Shown here in pieces: positions 24,960 through 34,844 of a stretch of DNA of 64,000 nt. How positions within the stretch are numbered: position 1 is the stretch's first letter; every line of letters starts with the position of its first letter. Under the pieces are notes generated by a model. That model was not told the origin of the DNA, made no database searches, and worked only from the letters and a program-made list of their open reading frames with translations. Location of the stretch: positions 156,697 to 220,696 of the forward strand of contig NZ_JAFCKJ010000011.1 in the NCBI RefSeq assembly GCF_018130465.1, read 5' to 3'. Origin of the DNA: Bradyrhizobium canariense (GTDB lineage Bacteria; Pseudomonadota; Alphaproteobacteria; Rhizobiales; Xanthobacteraceae). A program made the translations under genes and the position numbers.

Positions 24960-26213
24960 ATGTCGACGCAGATGGGCGAATTCGGTCCGGTTTCGCGTTC
25001 CTCCTCGTGGCGCACGCCGGCGATCATCATTCTCTGCGGTTGCGCGATCGGGATGCTCGGCTTCGGCCCGCGCTCGGCGCTGGGCTTCTTCGTGCAGCCG
25101 ATGAGCCATGAATATGCCTGGGGCCGCGACGTGTTCGGCCTCGCGATCGCCTTCCAGAATTTGCTGTGGGGACTGGGCCAGCCCGTCGCCGGCGCGGTCG
25201 CCGATCGCTTCGGCCTGTTCCGGGTGATGTGCGTCGGCGCTCTGCTCTATGCCGGCGGCTTGCTGCTGATGCGCTATTCCTCGACGCCGCTGTCGCTGAA
25301 CATCGGCGCTGGCGTCATGGTCGGCTTCGGTCTGGCCGGCTGCTCGTTCAATCTGGTGCTGTCGGCATTCACCAAGCTCTTGCCGGCGGAGAAGCGCGGC
25401 CTTGCGCTCGGCGCCGGCACTGCGGCGGGTTCGTTCGGGCAGTTCCTGTTCGCGCCGATCGGAGTGGCACTGATCGATAATTTCGGCTGGCAGCAGGCGC
25501 TCACCGTGTTCGGCTTCCTGATGCTGCTGATCATCCCGCTGTCGCTGGCGCTCTCGACGCCGCCGGTCGCGAGCACAGCAAACACGGCGCCTGCGGACGA
25601 GCAGACCTTCACCAAAGCGCTTGCGGAAGCCTTCGGCCATCGCTCCTACGTGCTGCTGGTGCTCGGCTTCTTCACCTGCGGCTTCCAGCTCGCCTTCATC
25701 ACGGTGCATCTACCGGCCTTCCTGGTCGATAGCGGCATCTCCACGCAAACCGGCGGCTGGGTGATCGCGGCGATCGGCCTGTTCAACATCATGGGATCGC
25801 TGAGCGTCGGCTATCTCCAGAACAGCCTGCCCAAGCGCTACATCCTCTCGACCATCTATTTCACCCGCGCGCTGGCGACGCTTGCCTTCATCTCGTTCCC
25901 GATCACGCCGTTCTCGGCGATTGCGTTCGGCGCGATCTCCGGCCTGACGTGGCTGTCGACTGTGCCGCCGACCTCGGCGCTGGTCGCACTGATGTTCGGC
26001 ACGCGCTGGTTCGCCACCCTCTATGGCTTCGCCTTCGTCAGCCATCAGGTCGGTGGCTTCCTCGGCGTCTGGCTCGGCGGCATCGTGTTCGAGCGGTTCG
26101 GTTCCTACACGCCGATCTGGTGGCTCTCGATCCTGTTCGGCGTGCTCTCGGCGCTGATCAATCTTCCGATCGTGGAGAAACCGATCCAGCGGGCGGTTGC
26201 GCAGCCTGCCTGA
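24960..26213 (+). CDS. MFS transporter
   Basis: A 417-residue major facilitator with about twelve transmembrane segments. The ATG at 24960 is chosen because a GAGGA site precedes it; the frame is open upstream to 24879. Between segments 2 and 3 it has the MFS loop motif as GAVADRFGLFRVM. The first segment (TPAIIILCGCAIGMLGFGPRSALGFFVQPMS) resembles monocarboxylate or oxalate/formate-type MFS proteins, but the substrate cannot be deduced. It is divergent from nadA and shares the region holding two candidate NadQ operators, so a link to NAD precursors is possible. Confidence 0.88.
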   Translation: MSTQMGEFGPVSRSSSWRTPAIIILCGCAIGMLGFGPRSALGFFVQPMSHEYAWGRDVFGLAIAFQNLLWGLGQPVAGAVADRFGLFRVMCVGALLYAGGLLLMRYSSTPLSLNIGAGVMVGFGLAGCSFNLVLSAFTKLLPAEKRGLALGAGTAAGSFGQFLFAPIGVALIDNFGWQQALTVFGFLMLLIIPLSLALSTPPVASTANTAPADEQTFTKALAEAFGHRSYVLLVLGFFTCGFQLAFITVHLPAFLVDSGISTQTGGWVIAAIGLFNIMGSLSVGYLQNSLPKRYILSTIYFTRALATLAFISFPITPFSAIAFGAISGLTWLSTVPPTSALVALMFGTRWFATLYGFAFVSHQVGGFLGVWLGGIVFERFGSYTPIWWLSILFGVLSALINLPIVEKPIQRAVAQPA

Positions 26214-26253
26214 TCGGCTAAACATCGCCTGAAACAAGTCAGGGAGTTTTGCT

Positions 26254-27240
26254 GTGGCCACGTTCAAGGCGATCCGGATCGACAAGGCGGACAAGGGCAC
26301 CACCGCGCAGTACACGCAGTTCGACGAAGCCGAGCTGATGGAAGGCGACGTCACCGTCCGCGTGGAATGGTCGACGTTGAACTACAAGGACGGCCTCGCG
26401 CTCACCGGCAAGGCGCCGGTGGTGCGCCGCTTCCCGATGATTGCTGGCATCGATTTCGCCGGCACGGTCGAGCAGTCCTCGCATCCGCAATGGAAGGCGG
26501 GCGACAAGGTCGTCTGCACCGGCTGGGGCATGGGCGAGACCCATCTCGGCGCCTATGCCGAGAAGGCGCGGGTGAAGGGCGACTGGCTGGTCGCCTTGCC
26601 GCAGGGCTTGTCGGCGCGCGACGCCATGGCGATCGGCACCGCCGGCTTCACCGCGATGCTGTCCGTGCTGGCGCTGGAGAAGCACGGAGTGTCGCCGAAG
26701 AGCGGTCCGGTCGTGGTGACGGGCGCGGCGGGCGGCGTCGGCTCGGTTGCGACCGCCGTGCTCTCGAAGCTCGGCTATCACGTCATCGCGTCCACCGGCC
26801 GTGCGTCCGAAGCGGACTATCTGAAAGAGATCGGCGCGACTGAGGTGATCGACCGCAACGAATTGTCGGCGGCCGCCAAACCCATTGCCAAGGAGCGCTG
26901 GGCGGGTGGCGTCGACAGCGTCGGCTCGACCACGCTCGCCAATCTCCTGTCGATGACGAAGTACGGCGGCGCGATCGCGGCGTGCGGCCTGGCTGGCGGC
27001 ATGGACCTGCCGTCTTCTGTCGCACCCTTCATTTTGCGCGGGGTGTGCCTTCTCGGCATCGATTCCGTGATGTGCCCGATCGAGCCGCGGAAAGCCGCCT
27101 GGCAACGCCTGGCGTCCGATCTGGATCGGACAAAACTAGCTGAAATTACTCACGAAATTCCGCTTTCCGAAGTTTCGGAGTGGGGCGCGAAAATCCTGGC
27201 CGGCCAGGTCCGCGGTCGCATCGTGGTAAAAATTGTCTAA
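26254..27240 (+). CDS. acuI: Acrylyl-CoA reductase-type zinc-free MDR oxidoreductase
   Basis: A 328-residue medium-chain reductase of the YhdH/AcuI group, which reduces acryloyl-CoA to propionyl-CoA with NADPH in 3-hydroxypropionate or DMSP breakdown. Key blocks are [48 protein letters not shown] and [18 protein letters not shown]. The nucleotide-binding [20 protein letters not shown] and [28 protein letters not shown] complete the pattern. No zinc-binding cysteines are present, as expected. A GTG start follows GGGAG at a normal distance. Forty bases separate it from the MFS gene, so they may share a transcript. Confidence 0.9.
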   Translation: MATFKAIRIDKADKGTTAQYTQFDEAELMEGDVTVRVEWSTLNYKDGLALTGKAPVVRRFPMIAGIDFAGTVEQSSHPQWKAGDKVVCTGWGMGETHLGAYAEKARVKGDWLVALPQGLSARDAMAIGTAGFTAMLSVLALEKHGVSPKSGPVVVTGAAGGVGSVATAVLSKLGYHVIASTGRASEADYLKEIGATEVIDRNELSAAAKPIAKERWAGGVDSVGSTTLANLLSMTKYGGAIAACGLAGGMDLPSSVAPFILRGVCLLGIDSVMCPIEPRKAAWQRLASDLDRTKLAEITHEIPLSEVSEWGAKILAGQVRGRIVVKIV

Positions 27241-27351
27241 CGTCGTTCAGACTTTACCAACCAAGCTGCTTCAATGTCGCCATGGTTAGTATGGTAAGCA
27301 GCGGGTAAAGAGATAAGGCATAGCCCGCTGCGGGTTGGTTCGGAGTTGAGC

Positions 27352-27951
27352 ATGCTTGCGCGTATTGTGTTGGGGGCGGTCACGGCGGCAGCGACGCTGG
27401 CGCCGGCCATTGCTGGAAGCATGAACGCCGACGAGGCGCGCCGCTTCGTCGCCGGGAAGGTGTTTGCTTTCACCTGTTTTGACGGCACCCGCGGCGCGGG
27501 CCGCATCATGGACGACCTCGGCGCCGCCGGCGCCGTGCAGTTCTCCGGCGCAGGTCCGGTGAAACATCTCCGCCTGCCCGGCAACACGCTTCAGATTCGC
27601 GGCCAGAACGTCTGCGCCTCGATCAAGGGCATTCCGTTCGAGCCCTGTTTCAACCTCGAAAAGACCGACGATCGCAGTTTCCGCGGCTCGGTGTCGGGGA
27701 TGGGCTTCGCTTATTGCGACTTCCATCACCAGGGCGGCAACCAGATGCTGATGGCGCGCGCCGCCGCACGGCCGCGCTCGCTGCGCACCTCGGAACACAC
27801 GGGTTCGGTCGGCGCGACCAACACCGAAGTCGCTGCGCGCGTCGAGACCCCGCGCGTCGAGAGCAGCCGGCTCGAGCCGGTGAAGCCGGAAGCCAAATCG
27901 GAGCCCGCTGGGAACGACGCTCCGCTGGAGCTGCGCCGCTCGACCCAGTGA
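27352..27951 (+). CDS. Secreted hypothetical protein
   Basis: A 199-residue protein with a signal peptide (MLARIVLGAVTAAATLAPAIAGS). The mature part has conserved-looking segments MNADEARRFVAGKVFAFTCFDGTRGAGRIMDDLGAAG and four further Cys residues (VCASIKG, EPCFNLEK, GFAYCDFH), suggesting disulphide bonds in the periplasm. The last ~70 residues are polar, Glu/Arg/Ser-rich and probably disordered. No family is recognised. The chosen ATG at 27352 lies two codons inside a TTG-started frame. Confidence 0.7.
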   Translation: MLARIVLGAVTAAATLAPAIAGSMNADEARRFVAGKVFAFTCFDGTRGAGRIMDDLGAAGAVQFSGAGPVKHLRLPGNTLQIRGQNVCASIKGIPFEPCFNLEKTDDRSFRGSVSGMGFAYCDFHHQGGNQMLMARAAARPRSLRTSEHTGSVGATNTEVAARVETPRVESSRLEPVKPEAKSEPAGNDAPLELRRSTQ

Positions 27952-28116
27952 GTTGGCTGCGCAGGACAGCCCGCGCACTTTGTCGTTGAGAGCTGCCATC
28001 GAACACGAAGCCGCCGCGCCGTAGTCATACGGACGGCGGCTTTCATGCGTTGGTAGCTGTTCGCGTCCCAGTTTGCGTACGGCCGGGGGGCGCGGCCCGA
28101 TAAAAGGGTTTCAACG

Positions 28117-28368
28117 ATGTCGCTGTACTTCTTCCGTATCAGCACGGGCCGCTATTCCGGCGCTGCCGATCAGCCATATGAGTTCGAGGATCGCGCCGCG
28201 GCCTGGACCGAGATGACCGAGGTCTGTGCCAATTTGCTCGGCGCCATCTCGCGCAGCCTGAAGCCGAACGCCGAATGGCGCATGGAGCTGCTCGACGAGA
28301 ACAAGAAGCCGGTCTTTCGTATCAGTCTCGTCGGCGAGAGCCACCCGCTTCCCAACCGCATCGACTGA
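28117..28368 (+). CDS. DUF6894-like small protein
   Basis: An 83-residue protein starting MSLYFFRISTGRYSG, with EFEDRAAAWTEMTEVCANLLG and WRMELLDENKKPVFRISLVG. Small proteins of this form (Y-F-F/H at the start, then a D-x-x-A-A-W-x-E helix and a strand-rich end) are grouped as DUF6894 in rhizobia. Function is unknown; no signal peptide or membrane segment is seen. Assignment is by pattern memory and is moderately sure. Confidence 0.7.
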   Translation: MSLYFFRISTGRYSGAADQPYEFEDRAAAWTEMTEVCANLLGAISRSLKPNAEWRMELLDENKKPVFRISLVGESHPLPNRID

Positions 28369-28633
28369 TCTCCGGGGCGAGCGCGCGGCCATCGCGGCGG
28401 ATATCCTCGGCACCGTGCGCATCGCCTGGCATTCCTATCACTGCGTGTGATTAACTTGTTAAGTGCGCGTACCGTGCTGAATTTCAAGGTGTTTTCTCGC
28501 CGATCCCGTATTTCCACGGCAGTCGTTGTTAACCGGATTGGAATGGCTGTCGCTTACTTTTTGGGCAAGGGCGATCAACGCCAGGGCGGCCGACAATGAT
28601 TTGGCTGTGCATTTCTCAGGAAAGCGTGCCCCC

Positions 28634-30367
28634 ATGTTGAGCCTCGTTCAGAATTTGCGGATCGGTACCAAACTGGCGATCGCTTCGGCGTTCGGCATTG
28701 TTCTTGTCGTCGCCATGATCGCGGGCCAGATCAGCGGCAACGGCAATATCCGCCGTTCCAACCAGGCCGCCTTCGGACAACAGGAGCTGGCGCGGGACGC
28801 GATGGAAGCCAAGCTTTTGGTGCGCGGCATGCAGCTGGCCACTCGAGATATCCGTCTCGCCAACAATCCGAGTGAATTGCAAAAAGCGAGCGAGGCTCTG
28901 GCCGAGCGGTCGAAATCGCTGAACGGCGCCGTCGATGCCATGCTCAAGCTGACGCACTCCGCGGAAAATCGCGCGCGTATGGAAAAGCTCAAGAGCTTGT
29001 CTGCGGACTATGCGAAGGGCGCGCTGCAGAGCGCCTCTGTTCGCAGCGAGGCCCTCGCCCTGGCGGCTACGGATCCGGCCCGCGCCGCCAAGATTTCCGA
29101 GGAAGGCGCGCGCCTGGCCCGTGAGGTGACGCTGCCGATCGCCGCACAGCTCGACACGTTGACGAGTGAGATAGCCGATTTCGCCAAGCACAGAAGCGAC
29201 GAAGAGATCAGCGTCGCGGCGGCGGAAACGGCCGCGAGCGAGCGTCTCGGCATGGTAGTTGGCGCGTGCGCCGTGCTCGTCCTCATTGGTTCGTGGCTGA
29301 TGTCCTTCCTGACCATCGCGCGGCCGATCAGCGCGCTCACCGTCGCCATGGACAAGCTTGCCGGCGGCGATTTCTCCGTGGTGCTGCCCGGGCTCGGCCG
29401 CAGGGACGAGGTTGGCGGCGTCGCCGCAGCCGTCGAGAAATTCAAGATCGTATCCGAGCAAAAGGCGCGCGAGGAAGCCGAGGCCAAGATCAGGCAGGAC
29501 CAGGCCGCAGCCGCGCAACGCAAGGCGGAGATGCACAAGCTCGCAAACGGGTTCGAAGCCGCCGTTGGCGAGATCGTCGATACCGTCTCCTCCGCCGCGA
29601 CGGAGCTCGAAGCCTCGGCCTCGACGCTGACCTCGACGGCGGAGCGTGCACAGGAGTTGACGACGATGGTGGCTGCGGCCTCCGAGGAGGCCTCGACCAA
29701 CGTGCAGTCGGTTGCCTCTGCAACGGAAGAGCTGTCATCTTCGATCACCGAGATCAGCCGACAGGTGCAGGAATCGGCGCGGGTCGCGAGCGAGGCGGTA
29801 ACCCAGGCCCGAACCACGACCGACCGTGTCGGCGAGTTGTCCAAGGCGGCGGCTCGCATTGGCGACGTCGTCGAGTTGATCAACACCATCGCCGGCCAGA
29901 CCAACCTCCTGGCGCTCAATGCCACCATCGAGGCGGCGCGCGCCGGTGAGGCCGGCCGCGGCTTTGCCGTGGTGGCTTCCGAGGTCAAGGCGCTCGCCGA
30001 GCAGACCGCGAAGGCGACCGGCGAGATCGGCCAGCAGATTTCCGGCATTCAGGCAGCGACGCAGGACTCGGTCAGCGCCATCAGCGCCATCAGCAACACC
30101 ATCGAAAAGCTGTCCGAGATATCGTCCACGATCGCGGCGGCCGTCGAGGAGCAGGGCGCGGCGACGCAGGAGATTTCCCGCAACGTGCAGCAGGCGGCGG
30201 AAGGCACCCATCAGGTCTCGTCCAACATCACCGACGTGCAGCGCGGCGCGGGCGAGACCGGATCGGCGTCCTCGCAGGTGCTGGCGGCGGCGCAGTCGCT
30301 ATCCGGCGACAGCAACCGCCTCAAGCTCGAGGTCGGCAAATTCCTCGACACCGTGCGCGCCGCCTGA
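28634..30367 (+). CDS. Methyl-accepting chemotaxis protein 1 of 4
   Basis: A 577-residue chemoreceptor. The ATG at 28634 ([21 protein letters not shown]) is chosen over an upstream open frame because it puts the first transmembrane helix at residues ~13-33. A periplasmic four-helix region follows (residues ~35-200), then the second membrane helix (~203-225), a HAMP domain ([25 protein letters not shown]) and a long cytoplasmic signalling domain. The hairpin tip holds [20 protein letters not shown] and [20 protein letters not shown], which contacts CheA and CheW. It ends FLDTVRAA without a CheR-binding pentapeptide. The ligand is unknown. Confidence 0.93.
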   Translation: MLSLVQNLRIGTKLAIASAFGIVLVVAMIAGQISGNGNIRRSNQAAFGQQELARDAMEAKLLVRGMQLATRDIRLANNPSELQKASEALAERSKSLNGAVDAMLKLTHSAENRARMEKLKSLSADYAKGALQSASVRSEALALAATDPARAAKISEEGARLAREVTLPIAAQLDTLTSEIADFAKHRSDEEISVAAAETAASERLGMVVGACAVLVLIGSWLMSFLTIARPISALTVAMDKLAGGDFSVVLPGLGRRDEVGGVAAAVEKFKIVSEQKAREEAEAKIRQDQAAAAQRKAEMHKLANGFEAAVGEIVDTVSSAATELEASASTLTSTAERAQELTTMVAAASEEASTNVQSVASATEELSSSITEISRQVQESARVASEAVTQARTTTDRVGELSKAAARIGDVVELINTIAGQTNLLALNATIEAARAGEAGRGFAVVASEVKALAEQTAKATGEIGQQISGIQAATQDSVSAISAISNTIEKLSEISSTIAAAVEEQGAATQEISRNVQQAAEGTHQVSSNITDVQRGAGETGSASSQVLAAAQSLSGDSNRLKLEVGKFLDTVRAA

Positions 30368-30654
30368 CAGCGGCATCGCGCGCAGTTGCAAGCCGAACGC
30401 GAGATCGACTCCGTCTGCGAAGCGATGCTGCGTCCGCGCAAAGGATCGACGTCAACCACGTCACCTCCGCGAATTCGCGAGGTGTGTTTCGATTGCGCGG
30501 GATGGTTGCGGGAATCCGCAGTTTAAGCGGCATATTCAGTATTTCTACCTAAGCCGTGTCGCCTCGCACTTAACGTTAATGGAAAGTTCGCAGACTAGTC
30601 TCCCGGCTGTTCACGCGCTTCGTCGCGGCATTGCGTATCCCGAGGATGTTTTCG

Positions 30655-32397
30655 ATGATGTTCATTCAGAATCTGCGAATTGGCACCAAGCTCGCCATCA
30701 CCTCGGCGCTGACCATCGCGCTCGTCGCGCTGATGATCCTCCTCCAGATGAGCGGAGGTGCCGAGGTCCAGAAGCTCAGCAATGGAGCATCAGGACAGCA
30801 GGCGATCGCGCAAAACGCCGCGGAAGCGAAGGCGTCGGTGCGGGGGATGCAGATCGGGATTCGCGACATCCTGACGTCGAGCTCGCCGACCGAGATGCAG
30901 AAGGCCGCCAGCTATTTCAACGACCGGCAGACGGCGGCCCTGAAGTTCTCCGGTGAAATGGCAAGGCTCTCGCAATCGCCGGAGAACCACAAGCGTATCG
31001 ACCGGCTGACAGTGTTGATCGGCAACTTCCAGAAGGGCGAGCAGCAGATCGAGGCGATCCGCAAGCAGGAGCTCGCGCTCGAGTCGAAGAAGGACGGCGA
31101 AGCGGCGACGCAATTGGCAAAGCTGACCGCTGAGGTCGACCGCATCCGCAAGGAGAGTTTGGCTCCGATCAACGCGGAAATATCGGGACTTGCAGACGAG
31201 ATCACCAACTTCGCCAAGCAGAAGAGTGCAGAGGCGCGCACGGCTGCGGAAGCAGAGGCTGCGTCCGTTGCGCGGACGTCATTCATCGCAGGCGTGCTGG
31301 TCGCGCTCGTCCTGATCGGCGCCTGCGTCTTCTCGATCTTCAGCATTGCCCGTCCCATGCGCGCGCTGACCGCCGCGATGGAGAAGCTCGCCGGCGGCGA
31401 CTTCGCCGTGGTGCTGCCGGGCCTCGGCCGCAAGGACGAGGTCGGCGGCGTTGCCGGTGCCGTCGAAAAATTCAAGACCGTATCCGAGCAGAAGGCGCGC
31501 GAGGAAGCGGAAGCCAAGATGCGGCAGGACCAGATCGCGGCCGAGCAGCGCAAGACCGAGATGCGCAAGCTTGCCGACAGTTTCGAAGGCGCCGTCGGCG
31601 AGATCGTCGGAACGGTGTCGTCGGCCTCGACCGAGCTCGAAGCGTCGGCCACGACGCTCACCTCGACCGCCGAGCGCACGCAACAGCTCACGACCGTGGT
31701 TGCAGCAGCCTCGGAGGAAGCCTCGACCAACGTGCAGTCGGTGGCGTCGGCAACGGAAGAGCTGTCGTCTTCGATTACGGAGATCAGCAGGCAAGTGCAG
31801 GAATCCGCGCGTGTGGCAAGCGAGGCCGTCGGCCAAGCGCGCACCACGACTGAGCGCGTCAGCGAACTGTCGAAGGCCGCGACGCGGATCGGCGACGTGG
31901 TCGAGCTGATCAACACCATCGCGGGCCAGACCAACCTGCTGGCGCTCAATGCGACCATCGAGGCGGCACGTGCCGGCGAGGCCGGCCGCGGCTTCGCGGT
32001 GGTCGCTTCCGAGGTCAAGGCGCTGGCCGAGCAGACCGCGAAGGCGACCGGTGAGATCGGCCAGCAGATCGCCGGCATCCAGAGCGCGACCGAGCATTCG
32101 GTCGGTGCCATCAGGGACATCAGCAACACCATCGAGAAACTGTCGGAGATCTCCTCGGCCATCGCGGCGGCCGTCGAGGAGCAGGGCGCGGCGACGCAGG
32201 AGATTTCCCGCAACGTGCAGCAAGCCGCGGAAGGCACCCATCAGGTGTCGTCCAACATCACCGACGTGCAGCGCGGCGCGAGCGAGACCGGCTCGGCATC
32301 GTCGCAGGTGCTGGCAGCCGCGCAGTCATTGTCCGGCGACAGCAACCGCCTCAAGCTTGAGGTCGGCAAGTTCCTCGGCACCGTGCGCGCCGCCTGA
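30655..32397 (+). CDS. Methyl-accepting chemotaxis protein 2 of 4
   Basis: A 580-residue chemoreceptor with the same plan as the gene before it: N-terminus [20 protein letters not shown], periplasmic region of ~165 residues, second membrane helix near 207-230, HAMP ([25 protein letters not shown]) and signalling domain. From HAMP to the end it is nearly identical to the first receptor, while the periplasmic part ([21 protein letters not shown] and on) differs more, so the pair looks like a duplication with diverged sensing. Three starts are in frame; ATG 30655 has GAGG nine bases upstream. The 287-base gap before it holds no gene. Confidence 0.92.
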   Translation: MMFIQNLRIGTKLAITSALTIALVALMILLQMSGGAEVQKLSNGASGQQAIAQNAAEAKASVRGMQIGIRDILTSSSPTEMQKAASYFNDRQTAALKFSGEMARLSQSPENHKRIDRLTVLIGNFQKGEQQIEAIRKQELALESKKDGEAATQLAKLTAEVDRIRKESLAPINAEISGLADEITNFAKQKSAEARTAAEAEAASVARTSFIAGVLVALVLIGACVFSIFSIARPMRALTAAMEKLAGGDFAVVLPGLGRKDEVGGVAGAVEKFKTVSEQKAREEAEAKMRQDQIAAEQRKTEMRKLADSFEGAVGEIVGTVSSASTELEASATTLTSTAERTQQLTTVVAAASEEASTNVQSVASATEELSSSITEISRQVQESARVASEAVGQARTTTERVSELSKAATRIGDVVELINTIAGQTNLLALNATIEAARAGEAGRGFAVVASEVKALAEQTAKATGEIGQQIAGIQSATEHSVGAIRDISNTIEKLSEISSAIAAAVEEQGAATQEISRNVQQAAEGTHQVSSNITDVQRGASETGSASSQVLAAAQSLSGDSNRLKLEVGKFLGTVRAA

Positions 32398-32589
32398 CCC
32401 GGCCGCCTCCATCAATCATCCGCCGACTGCAACCATCGCGCGAAGACGCACGGTGGTTCGCATGCGTTCCGCAGCGCGAAGAGCCGCACGGTTAACCTTC
32501 CGGAAAACCGATGCAGTCATGATCTCCGCAATATTCCGGGTGCCGAGTCGCCCTCCTTGTATTGCGTATCGATCGTTTGGAGCACATTC

Positions 32590-34560
32590 ATGAGCGGCCT
32601 TTCCATCCGTCTGACCCACAAGGTTATGGCGATCGGACTGTTCGGCCTGGTCGGTCTGGTCGCCTTCGGCGCGATCTATGAGATCGGCAGCCTCTCCCAG
32701 GACACGTCCCGCGAAGTTGCCAACCGGGCTCGTGCGATCGCCGATCTGGAAAAGCAGCTCTCGATCGAGATGCTGGAGGCCCGCCGCAATGAGAAGAACT
32801 TTCAGCAGCGCCGCAACGAGAGCTACGCCAAGGCGCATGCCGAATTGATCGGCCCGATCAATCGCGATTTCGACGAGGTCGAGCGGCTGATGGCGGCCGG
32901 CGGCATGAGTGCGCTGTCCGACCGGATGAAGCAGGCCCAGGACGGCTTCAAGCGATACGCGTCGGACTTCGGCAAATTGGTGGCCGCGGAGACCCGGCTC
33001 GGCCTGAACGAGACGCTGGGCCTGTCCGGCTCGCTCCGCGCCGCGGTGCACGACATCGAGGCCAAGCTCAAGGAGATCGACGATCCCAGGACCACGAGCT
33101 GGATGCTGATGATGCGCCGGCACGAGAAGGACTTCATGCTGCGGCGCGATCAAAAATACACTGTCGAGATGAAGAAGGCCGCAGCCGAATTCTCCAAGGC
33201 GATAGAGGTCGTCGCAGTCCCTATGGCGGTGATGAACGACATCACGGCCAAGCTGCAGAAATACCAGTCCGAGTTCGCTTCCTGGGCGGAGACCGCGCAG
33301 CAAACTGCGGCCCTCGATGCCAGCATGATGAAGACGTTTCGCGAGCTCGAGCCCGTCATGGCGGAGGCGCGGAGCGCCGTCGAGGCCATGCACAAGCGCG
33401 CTGATGCCGCCGAGGCCGCGACCCGTGATGCCGTACGTCTGTGGATGATGGTCGCTTTCGGCGTCACCGTCGTCGTGCTCGCTGCGGTCGGCTTCCTTCT
33501 GGGACGTTCGATCTCGAAGGCGCTTGCCGGCATGGTCGGTGCGATGACGCGGCTTGCGCGCGGCGAGCTTTCGATTTCCGTTCCCGGCATCGGACGCAGG
33601 GACGAGATCGGCGAGATGGCCGGTGCCGTCGAGGTGTTCAGGACCAGCATGGCGGAGGCCGAGCGGCTGCGCACCGAGCAGGTCGAAGCTGAGGCGCGCG
33701 GGCGCCAGCAGCGCAAGGCCGACATGCAACGGCTCGCAGACAATTTCGAAGGCGCGGTCGGCGAGATCATCGAAACCGTGTCGTCGGCGGCAACCGAGCT
33801 CGAGGCCTCCTCGAACACGCTGACGCAGGCCGCCGAGCGCGGCAACGGGCTTGCCACCGCCGTGGCGACCGCCTCCGAAGAGGCCTCCGCCAATGTGCAG
33901 TCGGTGTCTTCCGCGAGTGAGGAAATGACCTGCTCGATCTCCGAGATCAGCCGTCAGGTGCAGGAATCGGCGCGTGTCGCCGACGTTGCGGTCGGGCAGG
34001 CCCAGCGCACCAATGCGCGCGTCGCCGAGCTGAGCAGGGCCGCCTCCCGCATTGGCGACGTGGTCGAGCTGATCAACACCATCGCCAGCCAGACCAATTT
34101 GCTGGCGCTCAACGCGACGATCGAGGCGGCGCGGGCGGGCGAAGCCGGCAAGGGCTTTGCCGTAGTCGCGACCGAAGTGAAGGCGCTCGCCGAGCAGACC
34201 GCGAAAGCCACGGGCGAGATCGGCCAGCACATCGGTGCGATCCAGAGCGCGACGCAAGACTCGGTCGGAGCGATCAAGGAGATCGGCGACACCATCGCGC
34301 GGATGTCGGAGATTTCGTCGACCATCGCCGCCGCGGTCGAGGAGCAGGGCGCCGCCACGCAGGAGATCTCCCGCAACATCCAGCACGCCGCGCACGGCAC
34401 CTCCGAAGTCTCGGCGAATATCGGCGACGTCCAGCGCGGCGCAGGCGAAACCGGGGCTGCCTCGGCGCAGGTGCATTCGGCAGCGCAATCGCTCTCGCAG
34501 GAGAGCAATCGGCTGAAGAGCGAGGTCGCGCGCTTCCTGGAGTCGGTGCGGGCGGCGTGA
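32590..34560 (+). CDS. Methyl-accepting chemotaxis protein 3 of 4, HBM-type sensor
   Basis: A 656-residue chemoreceptor, the longest of the four. The ATG at 32590 follows GGAG by eight bases. Helix 1 is near residues 11-35. The periplasmic part (~240 residues) has two R-R-N/H-E-K-N/D-F motifs ([16 protein letters not shown] and [16 protein letters not shown]). These are the hallmark of the helical bimodular (HBM) sensor, which in the pseudomonad receptor McpS binds TCA-cycle acids. Helix 2 is near 282-304, then HAMP ([20 protein letters not shown]) and the signalling domain ending FLESVRAA. Ligand by analogy only. Confidence 0.92.
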   Translation: MSGLSIRLTHKVMAIGLFGLVGLVAFGAIYEIGSLSQDTSREVANRARAIADLEKQLSIEMLEARRNEKNFQQRRNESYAKAHAELIGPINRDFDEVERLMAAGGMSALSDRMKQAQDGFKRYASDFGKLVAAETRLGLNETLGLSGSLRAAVHDIEAKLKEIDDPRTTSWMLMMRRHEKDFMLRRDQKYTVEMKKAAAEFSKAIEVVAVPMAVMNDITAKLQKYQSEFASWAETAQQTAALDASMMKTFRELEPVMAEARSAVEAMHKRADAAEAATRDAVRLWMMVAFGVTVVVLAAVGFLLGRSISKALAGMVGAMTRLARGELSISVPGIGRRDEIGEMAGAVEVFRTSMAEAERLRTEQVEAEARGRQQRKADMQRLADNFEGAVGEIIETVSSAATELEASSNTLTQAAERGNGLATAVATASEEASANVQSVSSASEEMTCSISEISRQVQESARVADVAVGQAQRTNARVAELSRAASRIGDVVELINTIASQTNLLALNATIEAARAGEAGKGFAVVATEVKALAEQTAKATGEIGQHIGAIQSATQDSVGAIKEIGDTIARMSEISSTIAAAVEEQGAATQEISRNIQHAAHGTSEVSANIGDVQRGAGETGAASAQVHSAAQSLSQESNRLKSEVARFLESVRAA

Positions 34561-34844
34561 CCGCGGCCGCCTCGCTCGTATGTTGCGGCGCAAGCGGTCT
34601 CGCTCGCGTCGCAGTATGAGGTGGCTGGGCAGCTGCAACAGATGGTTGCAGGAGAAATAATGACTGTCAGGGCCGTCCCGTAGTTTTACGTAGGTTCCTG
34701 TTAACGCCTGTTTGCAACTATGGGCGCAATCTCACGGGATAAGAACCAGCCAGCATTGTTGAACTGACCTCCGTCTCGCCATCGTCATGGCGATCGCGGC
34801 GCAGGTGATTTGCGCGTTGCTAGGTATCATCGGGATTTGTCGTG

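Noticed and set aside
27265-27302. Seven-base inverted repeat GCTGCTT / AAGCAGC after acuI
   Set aside because: The stem is short, the loop is 24 bases and there is no T run, so it is not reported as a terminator.
32416-34638. 740-codon minus-strand frame opposite the third chemoreceptor
   Set aside because: Antisense shadow. The same type of shadow occurs opposite all four receptor genes, as expected from their shared codon pattern.
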